NCBI GenBank assembly: GCA_037976565.1
Contig: CP137675.1
Span: forward strand, 3,909,837-3,973,836
Length of the DNA: 64,000 nt
Direction of reading: 5' to 3'
Source of the DNA: Mesocentrotus franciscanus
Taxonomy: Eukaryota; Echinodermata; Echinoidea; Camarodonta; Strongylocentrotidae
The notes under the pieces were generated by a model. That model did not search any database and was not told the DNA's origin. It saw only the letters and a program-made list of their open reading frames with translations. The position numbers and the translations under genes were made by a program. Shown piece after piece: positions 11,401 to 24,606 of the stretch (position 1 is the first letter of the stretch; the number at the start of each line of letters is the position of its first letter).

Positions 11401-14400
11401 CTTCTATCACTGACTGACCTTGGCACTCATAGCTTGTGATATCTTTGTAAGGGCTTCTGCTCTAGCTTTAGCCTTAGCTATAACAGCGGATGCCTCTCCA
11501 TCAGCTCGGTTGATCTCTTCTCTCTTAATGGCTTCGGAAGCCAGGATGGTGGCATTCTTCTTACCCTCTGCTACGTTGATCTCATACTCTCGGATACCTG
11601 GAATGATGACAAAATACAATGATTATGTCTCCGTTCTTATGGGGGTTTGCATTTCTTCTATTGATTCATATCTATTGTTGCATCATGTATCAAGTTACTT
11701 GCCATATTATATACAAGTATACAAATGATAAACATACCGGTAGTCATAAATATAATCTAGACCTGAAAAATGCACCTGAAGTCTGTTTGTGATACAGAAT
11801 GACTGTGTGCACACCATCCTACAATGTGTTGATCTTCAACCACAAAGGATACACTTTATACAGAAGAAGGAGATATCTTTCTTAATTTAAAACTATACAT
11901 GTAATTCAATATAAGCATACCCCAGGGTTTCCTGGAAATACAGGTTACTGGGTGGCAATGTTAAAGGAATTTGGTAATTCTAGAAATCTTAGTCTTAGTC
12001 CATCTAAAGAAAAATAAAAGTTTTTTGTTCTTATCAACTTTGGAGAACCATAGAAGAATACCCTCTAAAATCCTCCAAATCTGAATGGTACATTTTATTT
12101 TGCACAAAACATTCAAGAGCAAACTACCTTACTACATGTATAATGACCCATCCAATTTCATACAATAACATTAGCCTTCACAATGGAAGAGTGCATCTGA
12201 TACCTTCTGACTCTAACACCACAGCTCTCTTGCGTCTTTCTGCTTCAACCTGCATCTGCATAGCTTCCTTGACTTTAGAAGGCAGTTCAATGTCTTTGAT
12301 CTCATACCTGAGACACTTGATACCCCAAGGTTCCATAGCTGCATTGTTAATAGACTCTGTATGAAAGATAAAAAAACATATTAACTATACATGTACTATC
12401 ACGGCAAGCTCAAATGTCATTAATATTGTACTTGGTGGATGCTTATACAATTAATTGACAAAGGATATATACGATTAAGTACTTGTTTGCTGTTGAACAT
12501 TTTGGCTGTGCTGATATGGGGGCCGGGGGCTGTACTTCTGATATTCTGAATTTATGATACTCACAAAATGGAGTGTTTCCAATTATCATATAGCATATCT
12601 AGCTGTATACTTTTTTTTATACTTGACTTGAGAAATCAAGCATACATACTAAAGGCACATGAAGATCAGTATTAATTTTTTTTCTCGAAGAACTGTTACT
12701 TGGAATTCATTACAAGATGCTATGATTCTAATATAGCAAGTGAATTGTACATTGCACACAAGTGTCTCTTGTTTTACTATCTGCTTTTCTTTCTTCCATT
12801 TAATTATCTTATCCAACAAAGCTTTTTACTTTTTCTTTCTTTTTCTTATTTGTACATAATATATGGAGTTTCTATTTTGACTCACCTACTATATTGATGT
12901 TAAGTGATTCTCTTTCCTTGAATACATGATCTAGCGATATTTTACCAATCTCTGATCTCATTGTTGTCTGAGCTAGCTGTGTGACTGCGTACTCAGGATC
13001 CTCAACACCATAGCTGGCCTAGTACAACAGCATTGTCAAAAGAATAGTATACATTATACTTGAATATTCATAATATGATATCTAACAAAATATCTTTTAC
13101 ATCTACCAGTACAGAGATTTGTTTGACTGCTTTGGTCAAACTATGCAATTGCAAACATTTATTTAAGATATCAAGAGGATATTGTTGAAAGCTTGTTGTT
13201 CCAGCAGTTCATTTACGAAGAGTCCAAAATAGACCAGTTGAATTAGTTTCAACAACTCATTAAAAGCAAATTCCCTTAATATCTATTGCTAAATCATAGT
13301 TAAAACCTATTTGCCAAAGCAATCATATACAAAAACACCATCTTTGTTCATAATTGACATAAACTCATTCTATCAATCTAATCTACAATCATATATACTT
13401 TGTTGGATTGCAATAACATGTCACTGTCTCATATACTAAACTTTAATTATTTACTAAGATAAAAAATAATTGTGAATAGATTTTAAGAATATTACCTTGT
13501 ATGCATCCATGACTCTTAGATACAACACTCCATCTATTCTCAGCGTCACATTATCTATACAGAAATGAAAGAAAAACAAGTGAGCATTTCATCCAGAGTA
13601 ACTTTTTTCCCCCGCGGTATGTTCCATATTTGTACCAAAAACACTCTTCATGAGAACAAAGCTGGAGAAGTCAGAATTTGACAAACATTTTCGGATTTGT
13701 AAACTTGTTATAACACTCTGAAATTTTGAAGTTCTTGAAATCATGTAAACATTCTCATGCTGATATTTCTAATCCCAATAAGTAAAATTAGTTAAGAAGC
13801 ACTATGCTGGTCCAGGATGATTTGAAGTGTATTGTTCTGTACATAATTTTGATCCTGCATAAATATTCATCCATAACCTCAGCACTATGAACTGAGTTGA
13901 CTAGCATTACCAGGTACATGTACATGATCTAATAGAACAGAATGAATGGAAAAGTATATAAAAGTACAGTGACCTTACCATGGGTTACTGCACTTTGCTC
14001 TGGAATGTCAATAGCAATTTCTTTCAGACTCTGAACATACTTGATCTTGTCAATCACTGGAATCAATAGATTCAAACCCTGAAGGGAAAGACATATGATT
14101 TTATATCATATTATGAGCACACTATTGACTTGTTTAAAGTACATTTCAAACACATAAATCTTAGGAATAAAAGAACATGTTCACAGAAGATTTCAGGAAC
14201 ATTTTAGGATTTTACTGTGTTACTCCAATCGAGATGGTCAAAATTATTCATACATGTGTAAGCTTATAATGAATTACTTTATGGTACTATGGTACTGGTA
14301 GACCACATGTATTAGAAATAAAGAGAAGACTCATATTCTATAGAAACAAAAGTTTGTAAATATATTTTTATGAATTCAAAATTTAGCATCGAGTATACAT

Positions 14401-16109
14401 GTTCTGTAAAAACAAGCAGGTTAACACAAAATATTCCTTAAATTTGTATGATTTTTGAAAGTTTAAGACTTTAAGTACAGTATAATCATAATCAAATGCA
14501 TAATTTGTAAAATATAGAGCATATTCAGCGTTCACATACAAATACAACTTCTCTATCCTATCCTTGCTGTGGAGAAAAAGCCAGATTTTCTACTGGACCT
14601 ACTAGTTCTTTCAATTTCCATACTTTATTTCATATCATTTTTTGTATGATTTTATGGTTATGGTTGAATAAAATATCTTGAGTCTTGAATAAAGAAAATT
14701 TTATTTGGGTTTTGCTTTCTTCCTTTATTCCTACACTTTGTACAGGCATGTATAAGAATTTGGAAACGATTATAAAAGTATATGCAAACACAGACTGCAA
14801 GAACATTACATGACTACATGTACTACTACCCCCTAGATTCATGATAAATTTCTGATAGAACTTACAGGTTGAAGTACTTTGTAGAATCTGCCCATCCTTT
14901 CCACCACCCATGCTTCCTGCTGAGGTACAAACAGGATAACTGTGTTCACTGCACCACCTGACATACATCTTGCCTGCTGGGTAACAAGACACTGCTGAAG
15001 TCTCTGTCAAAGAAAAATAGGATACAACAACATGACAATGATAATCTCTCACATCTTGATACCAAAGCCTTTTTAAGGTGTAATGATAAGAATATTAAGG
15101 CTCCTGGTCAAGTCTATCTTGATAATCCAGTCAATGAAAGCAGGAAAAAAAAGAGAAGAAAATGAAACCTAGAGCAGACTCGACTGACTTAATAAATATA
15201 GCCTTATAGGTCTCAGCTCAGCAACATATTACAAGTAAAAATTATGAAAGTTCTTCATCTTCATATATTATACAATATACATTATTTCAAAGTTACGAAC
15301 CACTTCTTCCCTTTTCAGATCCTGAGCATTGGCCTGGTTTCTGTCTTTCTGATCACCTGGCTTGGCTAATTGGCTTGCCTCGCCTCAAATTTAGGTTGAA
15401 AGTTTGGAAGAACCGATCTTTTAAACTGGTATAATTCAATGAAACTTTGAACAAACACACCTTGAAATGAGATTTGAAATGAGATTTGGTGCACGCCCAC
15501 TCTCGAGCAGGAATTTGGGTGTCGGTGCCAGAGTTCCACACTCCCAGCTCCAGGGGCGTATCTAAGTATCACTCTCTCTCTTTGCCATGTTGAATCAAAC
15601 AACATGCCATGGCTATTGATTGATGGAATGAACAATTTTCCCATCAAACTTATTCAAAATCAAAGACTTCTTCAAATTATAATTTCAAGTGGTTGAACGG
15701 ATGCCCAGAGGAGACGAAACACATTGTAAGTCCAATTAGACCTACTACTACTTCTTTATATTTCGAGAAAAAAAATGTGACCCAACCCGCTGTTTGAATC
15801 GTTTTCCTATGCAGGCTCTGGAGCTCCGACGCCTTCGGTCGACTCCAGCTCCCCGTCGCCCGTGATGCCCTGCACCGTCCGGCTAGCAATCGGTCGGTGT
15901 CGGGGACGCGACGGGTATGGCAAGCGCTGGGTACATACAGAGTTTCAGCTCAGCGCGCGCTAAGGCTAGCGGCGTTCACTATTCGCACACACAGACACAC
16001 TCCAGCTCACTCACGCATGATTTATGAAAGAATATCAGAGAATTTTGATTACCTGTGAAGTTCTTTGAAGAGACCCAGCTCTCCTGATCATTGTAGATAT
16101 AGGTAACAT
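8461..16109 (-). CDS. STOML2: Stomatin-like protein 2, mitochondrial
   Basis: STOML2 is an SPFH/prohibitin-homology scaffold of the mitochondrial inner membrane that binds cardiolipin and prohibitins. Nine exons in transcript order: 16109-16053, 15003-14866, 14078-13979, 13554-13496, 13018-12886, 12356-12204, 11597-11419, 10415-10287 and 8676-8461. All are GT-AG and phases join to 387 residues. The N-terminus (MLPISTMIRRAGSLQRTSQ, with more arginines up to QQARCMSGG) is a typical mitochondrial presequence. The SPFH core follows: VILFVPQQEAWVVERMGRF, SLKEIAIDIPEQSAVTHDN, EDPEYAVTQLAQTTMRSE and EPWGIKCLRYEIKDIELP. Next come the coiled coil AMQMQVEAERRKRA and EINVAEGKKNA, then the C-terminal VLPSNTGDISSMVGQAMAIYG. 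A charged, acidic tail of about 55 residues ends in DEDDKKS, making it slightly longer than the vertebrate protein. The ATG at 16109 is the only one that gives a presequence in frame. Confidence 0.95.
8833..9857. repeat. Mobile minisatellite element with ~150-bp units, copy 1 (STOML2 intron 8)
   Basis: The element is bounded by CCTCCGCC at the left and by a GCCTCCG/CGGAGGC hairpin at 9831-9856. Inside are about six units of ~150 bp, aligned by TTGCATACATAATGAGCC at 9341, 9492 and 9642 (periods 151 and 150). Each unit has GACCTTTGACCTTTGA, ATCAGTTCATTGG, AAGATACATACATG and GGTTCTTGAGATAACGCGAT. A second copy lies inverted at 42337-42962. It has no coding capacity. The 136-codon ORF over its left end is incidental. 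Confidence 0.85.
10688..11313. mobile_element. hAT-like non-autonomous transposon (STOML2 intron 7)
   Basis: A 626-bp element is flanked by a perfect 8-bp duplication, ATGTGTAT (10680-10687 and 11314-11321). Ends are CAGGGCTCAAA and TTTTGAGCCTTG, fitting hAT CAGNG-type termini. Subterminal regions carry repeated CACGGGGGC/GCCCCCGTGAG motifs in both orientations, such as transposase-binding sites would show. No transposase ORF is present. Confidence 0.85.
15380..16050. other. STOML2 intron 1, with a GC-rich segment
   Basis: The intron holds short ORFs with no recognisable product. At about 15820-15970 it turns GC- and CpG-rich with many CG and GAGCTC/AGCTCC motifs, directly downstream of the first STOML2 exon. 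It may be part of the promoter-proximal CpG-rich zone or an internal promoter; nothing decides between these. Confidence 0.4.
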
Positions 16110-17417
16110 CTTAAAAATCAATATCTATACGAGTAAATTACTGTAGCAAACTAGTAATGTGATGAAATCTATTTTTTTCTTGCATAACCAAGTTTTCGTT
16201 TAGCATGCCTATTTTATGGTGAATGAAATGACACAAATGTGAAAGGGAATCTGTTGGGACGTACATAGAGTATTAGAGGCTCACTCACTAATAAACAACA
16301 CACATGCATGATGATTGTAATTCATGATTTAAAATGTGAATTATGATACTAATTAGTCAAGGTGTTGACAGTGTTTTTTGTTTGTTTGTTTTTCAAAACT
16401 AAAGCATAAGAGAAGCACCATTAATCCCGAAAGACCCGATTAAATTTGCGATTCTGTTAATAATATTATAATATTCTATTTTGTTAATACGTAGATCTAG
16501 ATCAGAATTCAGAATTTGACTAGTCGGTCAATCCTGCTCATTCAACTGAGATTAATGTGATCAGTCGTTGATTAAGCTTCATGTTTTGACACAAAATTTC
16601 CCTCTCATTTCCTAATTGTTACAGTAGACTCTATACTGAAAATAATGGAATAGTATGACTGCATACAAGGAGTTGTGTAGACGGTGTAGCCTGATGAGAC
16701 TTTATAGTATATGTGTCTTTCCTGTGGCCTGACTAGGTATAATACGACTACGGACGACGCGACCACAGCAATCACGTGCTGCAACATACGCGAAACCGAA
16801 GTGTGAGGAAAACTTTGGTCTGTTTCGCGAACGATAGCGCGTGCTGACCATGTAGAGATTAAGTCGCTGTCTATCATTAATCAAGTCCATTCATTTATGT
16901 GCATGCAGTTATCCAAAAGCAGTATTTGCCAATTAAGCTACACTTCCTTTAACATCAAAAGTAAAGCTCTCACTTTTGCCTTTAGATTCTTGAAAAATAT
17001 GAATTAAATATATCAGCTATCATATTCATAATATGAATAGCGGCTGCTTTAATAATATGAATATTTTCGTAATATGAATAGCGGTGCTATATGAATAATC
17101 GACCCTTATTTTTAATGAATAACGACCCTTTTCTCAAATGATGAATAGCGGTCCTTATGAATAGTGGTCCTTATGAATATCGAGCGGTCCTTATGAATAG
17201 CGAGCGGACCCCTTCTGGAAACGACTTGTGTGTATGATTGTTGATCTTATAGCTGTAGGCCTAATCATTGCCAGATCTCGGTAAAGTTCTACATGTACAT
17301 GAGCAATGCCATATAGCACGATGTGCCCTAGACTCATCAATCGTACTTTAAAAAGCTATACCGGTATATGGTTAAATTATCATCATTTTTTTTTTCTGTC
17401 AACCCATTTCAGAAAAG
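16110..17417. promoter_or_regulatory. Shared divergent promoter region of STOML2 and POLI
   Basis: The two start codons face away from each other across 1308 bp. An E-box-like CACGTG lies at 16773-16778 inside a locally CpG-rich patch, and a short-period ATGAATA array fills about 17026-17216. The stretch at 17390-17411 ends in a T-rich tract and AG, so POLI may have an upstream untranslated exon. No TATA box was assigned. Confidence 0.5.
17026..17216. repeat. Short-period tandem array of ATGAATA(GCGG)
   Basis: About nine ATGAATA motifs occur in 190 bp, most followed by GCGG or TCGAGCGG and then CCTTATG. The last five units, from about 17141, are the most regular (about 16-20 bp apart). It lies between the divergent STOML2 and POLI genes. 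ATGAATA resembles POU-domain (Pit-1-like) sites; that role is inferred. Confidence 0.75.
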
Positions 17418-20400
17418 ATGGAGAGAAGGTGGGAAGAAGAACAAAATGACATTGAAGATGAAGATACAGAAGAAGAAGAAGATGATGTTGATTGGAGGAT
17501 GCCATCAGCATCAGCGTTGGGTTCACCCAGTGTCAAAACCCCTTCCATGCAAATACATCTGGCATCCTCAATCGGTAAACTGCAAAATCACAAGTGATAG
17601 CTTTAGATTTTCATTTCAACCATCTTAAAGGGCAAGTCCACTCCAAAAATAACTGACTTTTAATAAAAGCAGAAAAATCAGACAAACCAATCAAAAAAAG
17701 TTTGAGCAAAATCGGATAACTAATAAGAAAGTTAAGATTTTTTTTTAAAGTATGTAAAACTATGGAACAATGAGAATCACAACACAAATTGCCAAGATGG
17801 TTATCAGTTTGTGACGTCATGTCCTCACAACTTATCAATTGCTTTATATAGTTTAATCCCATTAATTTCCCTTTTTCCCCAAAACTTGATTCCCCATGCC
17901 TTTGCCCAGGTTATATGATTTGTATCATATTGCATGCATGACATTTCCCAAAAACTTTTATGAATTTTGAAGAATTGATACTATTTTATGAATATTGTAT
18001 TTTATAATTATTGATTTTTATATAAATAGTTTATAAAAATTCAATTTTTCATGATTTAACTGGACAAAAATTACTCTTTATTTGTGCATCCACACAAAAA
18101 CACATGACTAACAATCTAACTTGGATGCAGGTGTGAAGAAATAAGATTCTTAGAGTGAAAATAGGAAATTTACATTATCAATATAAAGAAAATAATTAGT
18201 GGATAGTGAGGACCATACGTCACAGACTCATGAGTGAGTTGCCAATTTGTGTAGTGATTTTCAAAGTTTTTCATGTCATTAAAAATTTATAACTTTCTTA
18301 TTAGTTATCCGATTTTGCTCAAATTTTTTTGATTGGTTTGTCTGATTTTTCTGGTTCTATCGAAAGTAAGTTATTTTTGGAGTGGACTTGGGCTTTAATT
18401 CTAATGTGGCTGTCAAGTAGAGCTGACACCCTCAATTGTGTTTTCATTTTAATATAGATCAACTCAACTACAACAATGTATATACAAAATTATAATGTGG
18501 ACAATTAAACCCTGTGGAGTTGACAATTCTCTGAGTCCTATAAACAATTGATAAATATCTCACATTAGGCAGCATCTTGTTTCTTGTGTTAAATTAACTT
18601 TATAGTAATATTTACTGAAGCACTCTACTTTTTTTCTTTTATAAATTTTGGAATCAAGAAATCAACATATACAATGTATCTTTGATGTTTGTGTTATCAT
18701 TTACTACCAAATAGTCTTTGTTGTTGTTATTGAGACAGTTATTCATGTCATCAACCTATTAAGTAACCTATTAACTTTTAATCAAGTGATACAAAGACAA
18801 CTAATAAAGAAATTATAATTTATAATGCAGAGAGGGGAGATGGTGCACATCAATGCAGGTTTGATATGAATCAATTGACAAGAATAATGATCTTTTAACC
18901 CATATTTTTCATATTATTACCATAAAGCCCTCCTTTTTTTTTGGGGGGGGGGTAAATATTTATTTTTGTAGGGGGCACCTTTATATAAAAAAAAGTAATA
19001 TAATCTGCTTTGTCCGCAAGAAGGTAAATTTTCCTTGGATCTTTTGAGGCCTATACTACCCAGTTCTTCCGGGGACAAAATTTAAGAAAGCCTCCATGTA
19101 TTTTAGCTTTGATCAAGGTACATGTATGTAACATTTACCAATGCCGATTTCTTGTTTCAGCCTATGGAAGTGAGCCTTGTCTGCAGTCCAAGCTAGGTCA
19201 TTCCAGGACGATAGTTCATATTGATCTGGATTGTTTCTATGCTCAAGTTGAGATGCTTAGGAATCCAACTCTGAGAGATAAACCATTAGGTATGTACATG
19301 TACATGTACACACAAACCTCCTGCTGCCCATAATATCTAGAATCATAACGATTTAAGATGAAGATGATGAAAATAACAATACATTCATGCACAAGTTGGC
19401 TAACTTGTGTTATTAATGATTGATAAATTTGTCTTTTGATTGTTTAAAACTTCGATCATAGTTTCTGGTTTAAAAATGTTTTAAAACTTAAGGCATTATT
19501 AAAAATTATATCACATTTAGTGATGGACAGAAACACACTTACCTTTAGCCTTTCATTATTGATATTTTGGGGGGAGGGTGTGGGGTCAGGGTTCAGAAAA
19601 AAATGTCTATCAGTGTTTTTTTCTTTCCATTCCAAACTTGAAGTGATCTTTCAGAACATTTCATTCGTGGTACATGTATAAAAATTCTCCCTGAACTGAA
19701 TTTATCAACAGTTATGTAACTGTTGGGATATTTCATTCTGTCACTGTTTCATCATTTTACATAGTACCTTTGCTGAATTATTTGTTTTACCATGTAATTA
19801 TAAAGGTATCCAACAGAAAAATATTCTTGTCACCACCAACTATGTTGCAAGAGCCAGAGGTGTTTCCAAGCTTTCCTACATCAAAGATGCTCTCATCAAA
19901 TGCCCAGACCTAGTTCTTGTAAGTGGAGAAGATCTCACTAACTACAGAGAAACATCTACCAAAGTGACAGGTGAAGAGATATTTTAGTTAGCATTTTGGG
20001 CTTCATTGCTCCAAAGGGCTTTAACATTCCTGCAATTAGCCTGAAGTTGGAATAGTTGCTTCATCAGCATTTTTGTTTTCTTTATCTTTGGACAACCCTT
20101 ATCTTGGAGTGTATTTTTGTCACAAACTCTCTTCATCATGAGGTTAATGAAGTTGATACAAACTTCAGTCATCTAAGTTTCATTGATTTGATAACAGTGG
20201 AAGTGTTTTAGTTTTAGGTTCAGTCAGAGAGAGAGAGAGAGAGAGAGCAAACAACTAGAATAGTACTTAATTATCAGAATTAGGTAATGTAAGGAGAGGA
20301 AAATGTGTAAATCATATCGATCTGTACACTCTACCAACTGTTTATTGTAATGTACTTTTATCAAGATACACTTGTATATTTTTCAGTTTGTGATGATTAA

Positions 20401-23400
20401 AACATTTCAAATAAATCATGTATCTTTTTATACTTGCAGAATTGCTTGAACAGTTCTGTCCTTTGGTAGAAAGACTTGGCTTTGATGAAAACTTCATGGA
20501 TGTCACCCAGCTGGTAGAGTCGCGCCTGACATCAACAGACTCGAAGAAACTGGCTCATATTGGACATAGCTTTGAGGGTGATGCACAAATAGGTAATTAC
20601 GTTTCCTACTGTGAGATGTTAAAGATAAACTGTTGAACTGATTGAAGCTGTTTGAGAAAATTACAAAATGTATTATGACTCTAGACATGAATTTTATTAA
20701 ATTAAATTTTAAAGACAATGCATAGTAGCTTATATTCTCTAAAATTCTGGAATTCCTTAGTTCTTCGAAACCTCACATTTAGATTTTTTTCTATAAACCA
20801 GAGTCACTGCTCTCAACCATATGATCAATAAATCTTGGAGAGTTCCTAATGTGTAAAATCTCTTCTTGAAGCCATCTCTCATTTCAAAAATCATAAAGCT
20901 TGTTCCAAAATCTCACATATATTGTTTCTGCTTATGCTCCCTCTCCTTTATAGCTACTCGGTGTCAGTGTGGTTGTAGAGAACGTCTGACCATGGGCTCT
21001 CACATTGCAAAGGAGATGAGAGACACTCTGAAGTCCAAGCTTGGACTGACCAGCTGTGCAGGAGTAGCCACCAACAAGCTTCTGGCCAAGCTTGTAGGGG
21101 GTCATCACAAACCCAATGACCAGACGGTACTCTTCTCTGAGCGGACCAATTCCTTCATGCAGACATTCACCAAACTACGGCAGATTCCTGGTGAGCTCTA
21201 AGAACTATTGTTTTGAGCTCCTGTTAATTGAAGAATTCATAATTGCCGTTTCTCAAAGCGAGAAATCTGAAAGTTTGGAATTTGATTTCCTTCTGAAAAA
21301 TAAGACAACATGGATATCTTTTGTTGTTGACAATCTGTCACAAGACTTCTCAAGAACAAATATGAATTTTATAATGAATACTGATGAGTGCACTCTATAT
21401 GTCAAGTGATTATGACCAACACAAAAGTTATAGAATTTGTTTTACTATATATGTGCAAAATCCGAATAAGTTTTGAATAGTGAAAATATATGAACTACAC
21501 AGAAACATTTCATACCCTGTGAGAAAAATACATCCGATGTAATGCTTTTAATATGATAGTGGAATAACACACACTCTTTGCATGCAAACTTTTGCATATT
21601 TCTGTATAATTTTGGAGAAATGGAAATATTTGCTAATGTTTGATTCATTGACTGTTTGTATAAATGCAGGGATCGGTCATTCCTCTGGCAAGAAGTTGAA
21701 AGGCATGGGCATACAGAACCTTGAGGAGCTTAGAGCAACACCAGTCTCAACACTAGCTGACCAGTTTGGTAAACAGCAAGCGGAGACAATGCTAAGACTA
21801 GCCCATGGAGTGGACGATACTCCAGTGGTCAGCAAAGGTCTCCCACAGGTAAGTGGACATGTATTTTTGAACATATTACAATATTTGTGATGTTGAAATC
21901 AATCATTGTAAAAGGGCTATTTAATTGTTCTCCTTTCATACTTGACAAAAAATTATGCAGGTCTGTTGACGGTTATCCAACATTTTCTCCAGGCTTTCAT
22001 TGTCCAAATTGTAAGGTTAGGTCTTGGGCCTGCAATTAGGTTTTGAATTAGGTTTAGGGTTAGCTTTACCATGGTACAGCTACTCATACATGTACATGTA
22101 ACATAGCATATCAAGGGGGTTGGTTGGTTGTTCTATTCAGCAATAACAAACAGCAAGAGAAAAAGGTTGATAGGGAAGCACGGTCAGAGGGAATGTGAGG
22201 GAGAGAGAGAGAGAGAGAAAGAGAGGGTGGAGGTACACAAACAGACATGTTGATAGAATGACGTGAAGACGAGAATTGTATGATCTATTCTTCACCATTT
22301 GTATCAATCATAATAGTTTTATTGAATCTTCATATTCTTCTGGCAGAGTTTGAGTGATGAGGATTCCTTCAAGAAAGTTGGCACATTGCCAGCAGCCAAG
22401 GAGATGATGACAGGCCTCATTAAAAATCTCATCAAAAGGTAATTCCAATCTGTAAAAACTTCTTCCCATTTATCTTTTTTATTTTCATATTATACTCAAA
22501 TTTTTTTGTTCAATCGTTTTAGTATTCAGGGAGCCGAGATTAAATTTAGGAGTTTATCAAAATCTTGCTTGGGGGTTCACTGATAAGGGGGAAAAAAGGA
22601 GTAAAAATACAATTATGATGGGATTTCATTCAAGATTCAAGTGGTGGGATTCGAGGGACTACTGGTCTGAAAGAAATTGAACAATTTGCAAGAAGTCACT
22701 TATATTTATGTAACTACACATAAGCAGAAGAAGTATATTGGTATAGCTGATGATGTACATTCTAGATTACCCCATTATTCTGAATAGTGTGTTGAAGCAA
22801 AGAACTGTTTTCCCAATTTTACCTTGGGAGGTTAATAAGTTTTGGTGTTAGAGGTTTACAGATGGGATGTTTTCATTTTGTCAGTTATGTAATTGATAGC
22901 ATTTGTAGATATTGTGGTGAGAACTAATCATCATTTTCTTATTTCTCTTTTTTTTATAGATTGCGATCTGATGGTAGGATTCCATATACTATGCGGCTAA
23001 CAGTTAGAAAATATGTTCCAGGATCATGGCACAGAGAGAGTCGACAGACAGGGATCTCACCTAACCTCTTCCATAAACAAGGTGAGAACAGCTTTGTAAG
23101 ATGGCCTGATTTAGGAAGCATAGATGGAGATTCTAGTGGGAATATTTGCCTTTTGGGGACAAAGCTCTTTCAAGAGATATTCTCTCTGATATTATCCTCT
23201 GTTAAAAGAGAATGGATCCCTGTCTCATTGGGATTATTTCGTTTTCAAACCGTAACGTTGTATTCAAAATATTTTATAAAATAAACCCAAGAAAATTATC
23301 AATGTAGGCCTGCTTTTTACAAATCTTCAAGGTTTTGTGTGCTATGTGAAGTTCTTCTCCATTAGCGTTAGTCATGTATTGTACTGAAACACAATCTCTT

Positions 23401-24606
23401 TGTCATGAAATAAGCAGATAGTGGGATTACAGTGGAAATGATCAACATATTTAGATAGTTACATTTGGGAAATTTTTAGCTTTCTATATATAGATGCTTA
23501 TCAAATGATGAAAAAAGAAATTTCTATGTATGATTGTACTTTTCATAGATGATGCTAGCCTTCTTGAGCAACTACTGGAAGTTGCAGTTGGTCTCCTGCA
23601 GAAGTTGATTGACACCAATCAACCTTTTCACCTGACACTCATCAACATCTGCTTCACAAATTTGAGGTCAAAGGTCACCAAAGGTGCAATTGATACCTTC
23701 TTCAGCAAACCAGTAGTGAAACCCAAGGGTCTGGTGACATTACAGTCTCAAGGTATCTGTGATGGCAAGACAAGAGAGATAGATGTACATTCGTCAGAGG
23801 ACGACAGCAATGCCAATGAGTTAGAAGATCTACCGGCAGCCAACACTAAGGTCATGGACAAGATGGATTTTGGAACCGTGAGTGAAACCAAACCCAGGGA
23901 GGAAGAGAGAAATGTAATTAAACACATACAAAAGCAACCCAGCAGCAGCGGAAGTGTTGCAAGTTTCAGGACACCAGTCAATTTGACAGGCAAAGTAGAA
24001 GCAGAAGGGTCAAAGTCTTTCTTCAAAAAGCTGGGTAGCTCTCCAGGCAACAAATCAAAATCTTTGTTATGTAGAGGAGAGTTTGGAAGTGCAAGAAAGC
24101 ATGAATCAGTAGATAAAGAATTGAGAGAGCAGTTAAGTTGGACCGTAGATACAGCCAAAGATGCCTCAGAAGGAGAATTTGATGAAGATTCCTTGCTTCT
24201 TGAAGAAGCTATATGCTTGAGCCAGAATGTGACTTTGAAGCAACCTTCAAAGAGGACCCTTGAGGAGTCATCATCACATGACACAGCCGAGTGCAAATTG
24301 GATAATAGTTCGGCAAAAAGACTAAAGAATGATTCAGATCATGACACAAAACCTACAACTATTAAACAGAATGTGGAAGTGATAGAAATCCCTCCAGACA
24401 TTGACAAATCAGTGTTTAATGCTTTGCCTAGCGACATGAAGGAAGAGCTCATTGCAGACTGGAAAAGGGAGAAGAGGCGGAGAGAGGATGAACGTCTGTT
24501 GGCCTCATCTTCACAGAATTTGCCTAAGAATAAGAAGTCTTCTTCGTCAGCGAAAAAACAGCTTCCTGTAGCTCGGAATACCATTACAAAGTATTTCAAG
24601 CACTGA
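17418..24606 (+). CDS. POLI: DNA polymerase iota (Y-family translesion polymerase)
   Basis: It inserts bases opposite damaged DNA during translesion synthesis in the nucleus. Nine exons: 17418-17574, 19161-19289, 19806-19970, 20440-20592, 20954-21190, 21670-21848, 22347-22438, 22960-23081 and 23549-24606; GT-AG, phases join to 763 residues. The N-terminus is an acidic extension. Catalytic motifs are HIDLDCFYAQVE (D74) and FDENF (D166, E167); NILVTTNYVARARGV, CAGVATNKLLAKLV (palm/fingers) and GIGHSSGKKL (thumb HhH) follow. The little finger ends near FHLTLINICFTNLR. After it come a PIP-box-like KGAIDTFFSK (about 456-465) and a ubiquitin-binding motif around residues 695-719 (FNALPSDMKEELIADW). 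The extreme C-terminus, NTITKYFKH, is a second PIP-like motif. Only one UBM is obvious, whereas vertebrate POLI has two. The start at 17418 is the first in-frame ATG seen; an upstream exon is possible. Confidence 0.95.
17629..18394. mobile_element. TTAA-flanked MITE with ~115-bp inverted ends (POLI intron 1)
   Basis: The element lies between TTAA at 17625-17628 and TTAA at 18395-18398. The left arm starts AGGGCAAGTCCACTCC and runs through AATAACTGAC, AATCAGACAAACCAATCAAA and GCAAAATCGGATAACTAATA. The right arm repeats this in inverse order and ends GGAGTGGACTTGGGCT. The interior is AT-rich and has no ORF. It is a piggyBac/Kolobok-like non-autonomous element. Confidence 0.85.
20222..20248 (+). 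repeat. (AG)n microsatellite in POLI intron 3
   Basis: About 12 uninterrupted AG units. A second, interrupted GA tract lies at 22200-22228 in POLI intron 6. Confidence 0.9.

Noticed and set aside
15820..15970. GC-rich stretch as an extra STOML2 exon
   Set aside because: No frame joins exon 1 (ending ...LQRTSQ) to exon 2 through it, while the direct join gives a coherent presequence.
23748..24296. 182-codon minus-strand ORF
   Set aside because: It is antisense to the last POLI coding exon, whose plus-strand frame carries the family motifs.
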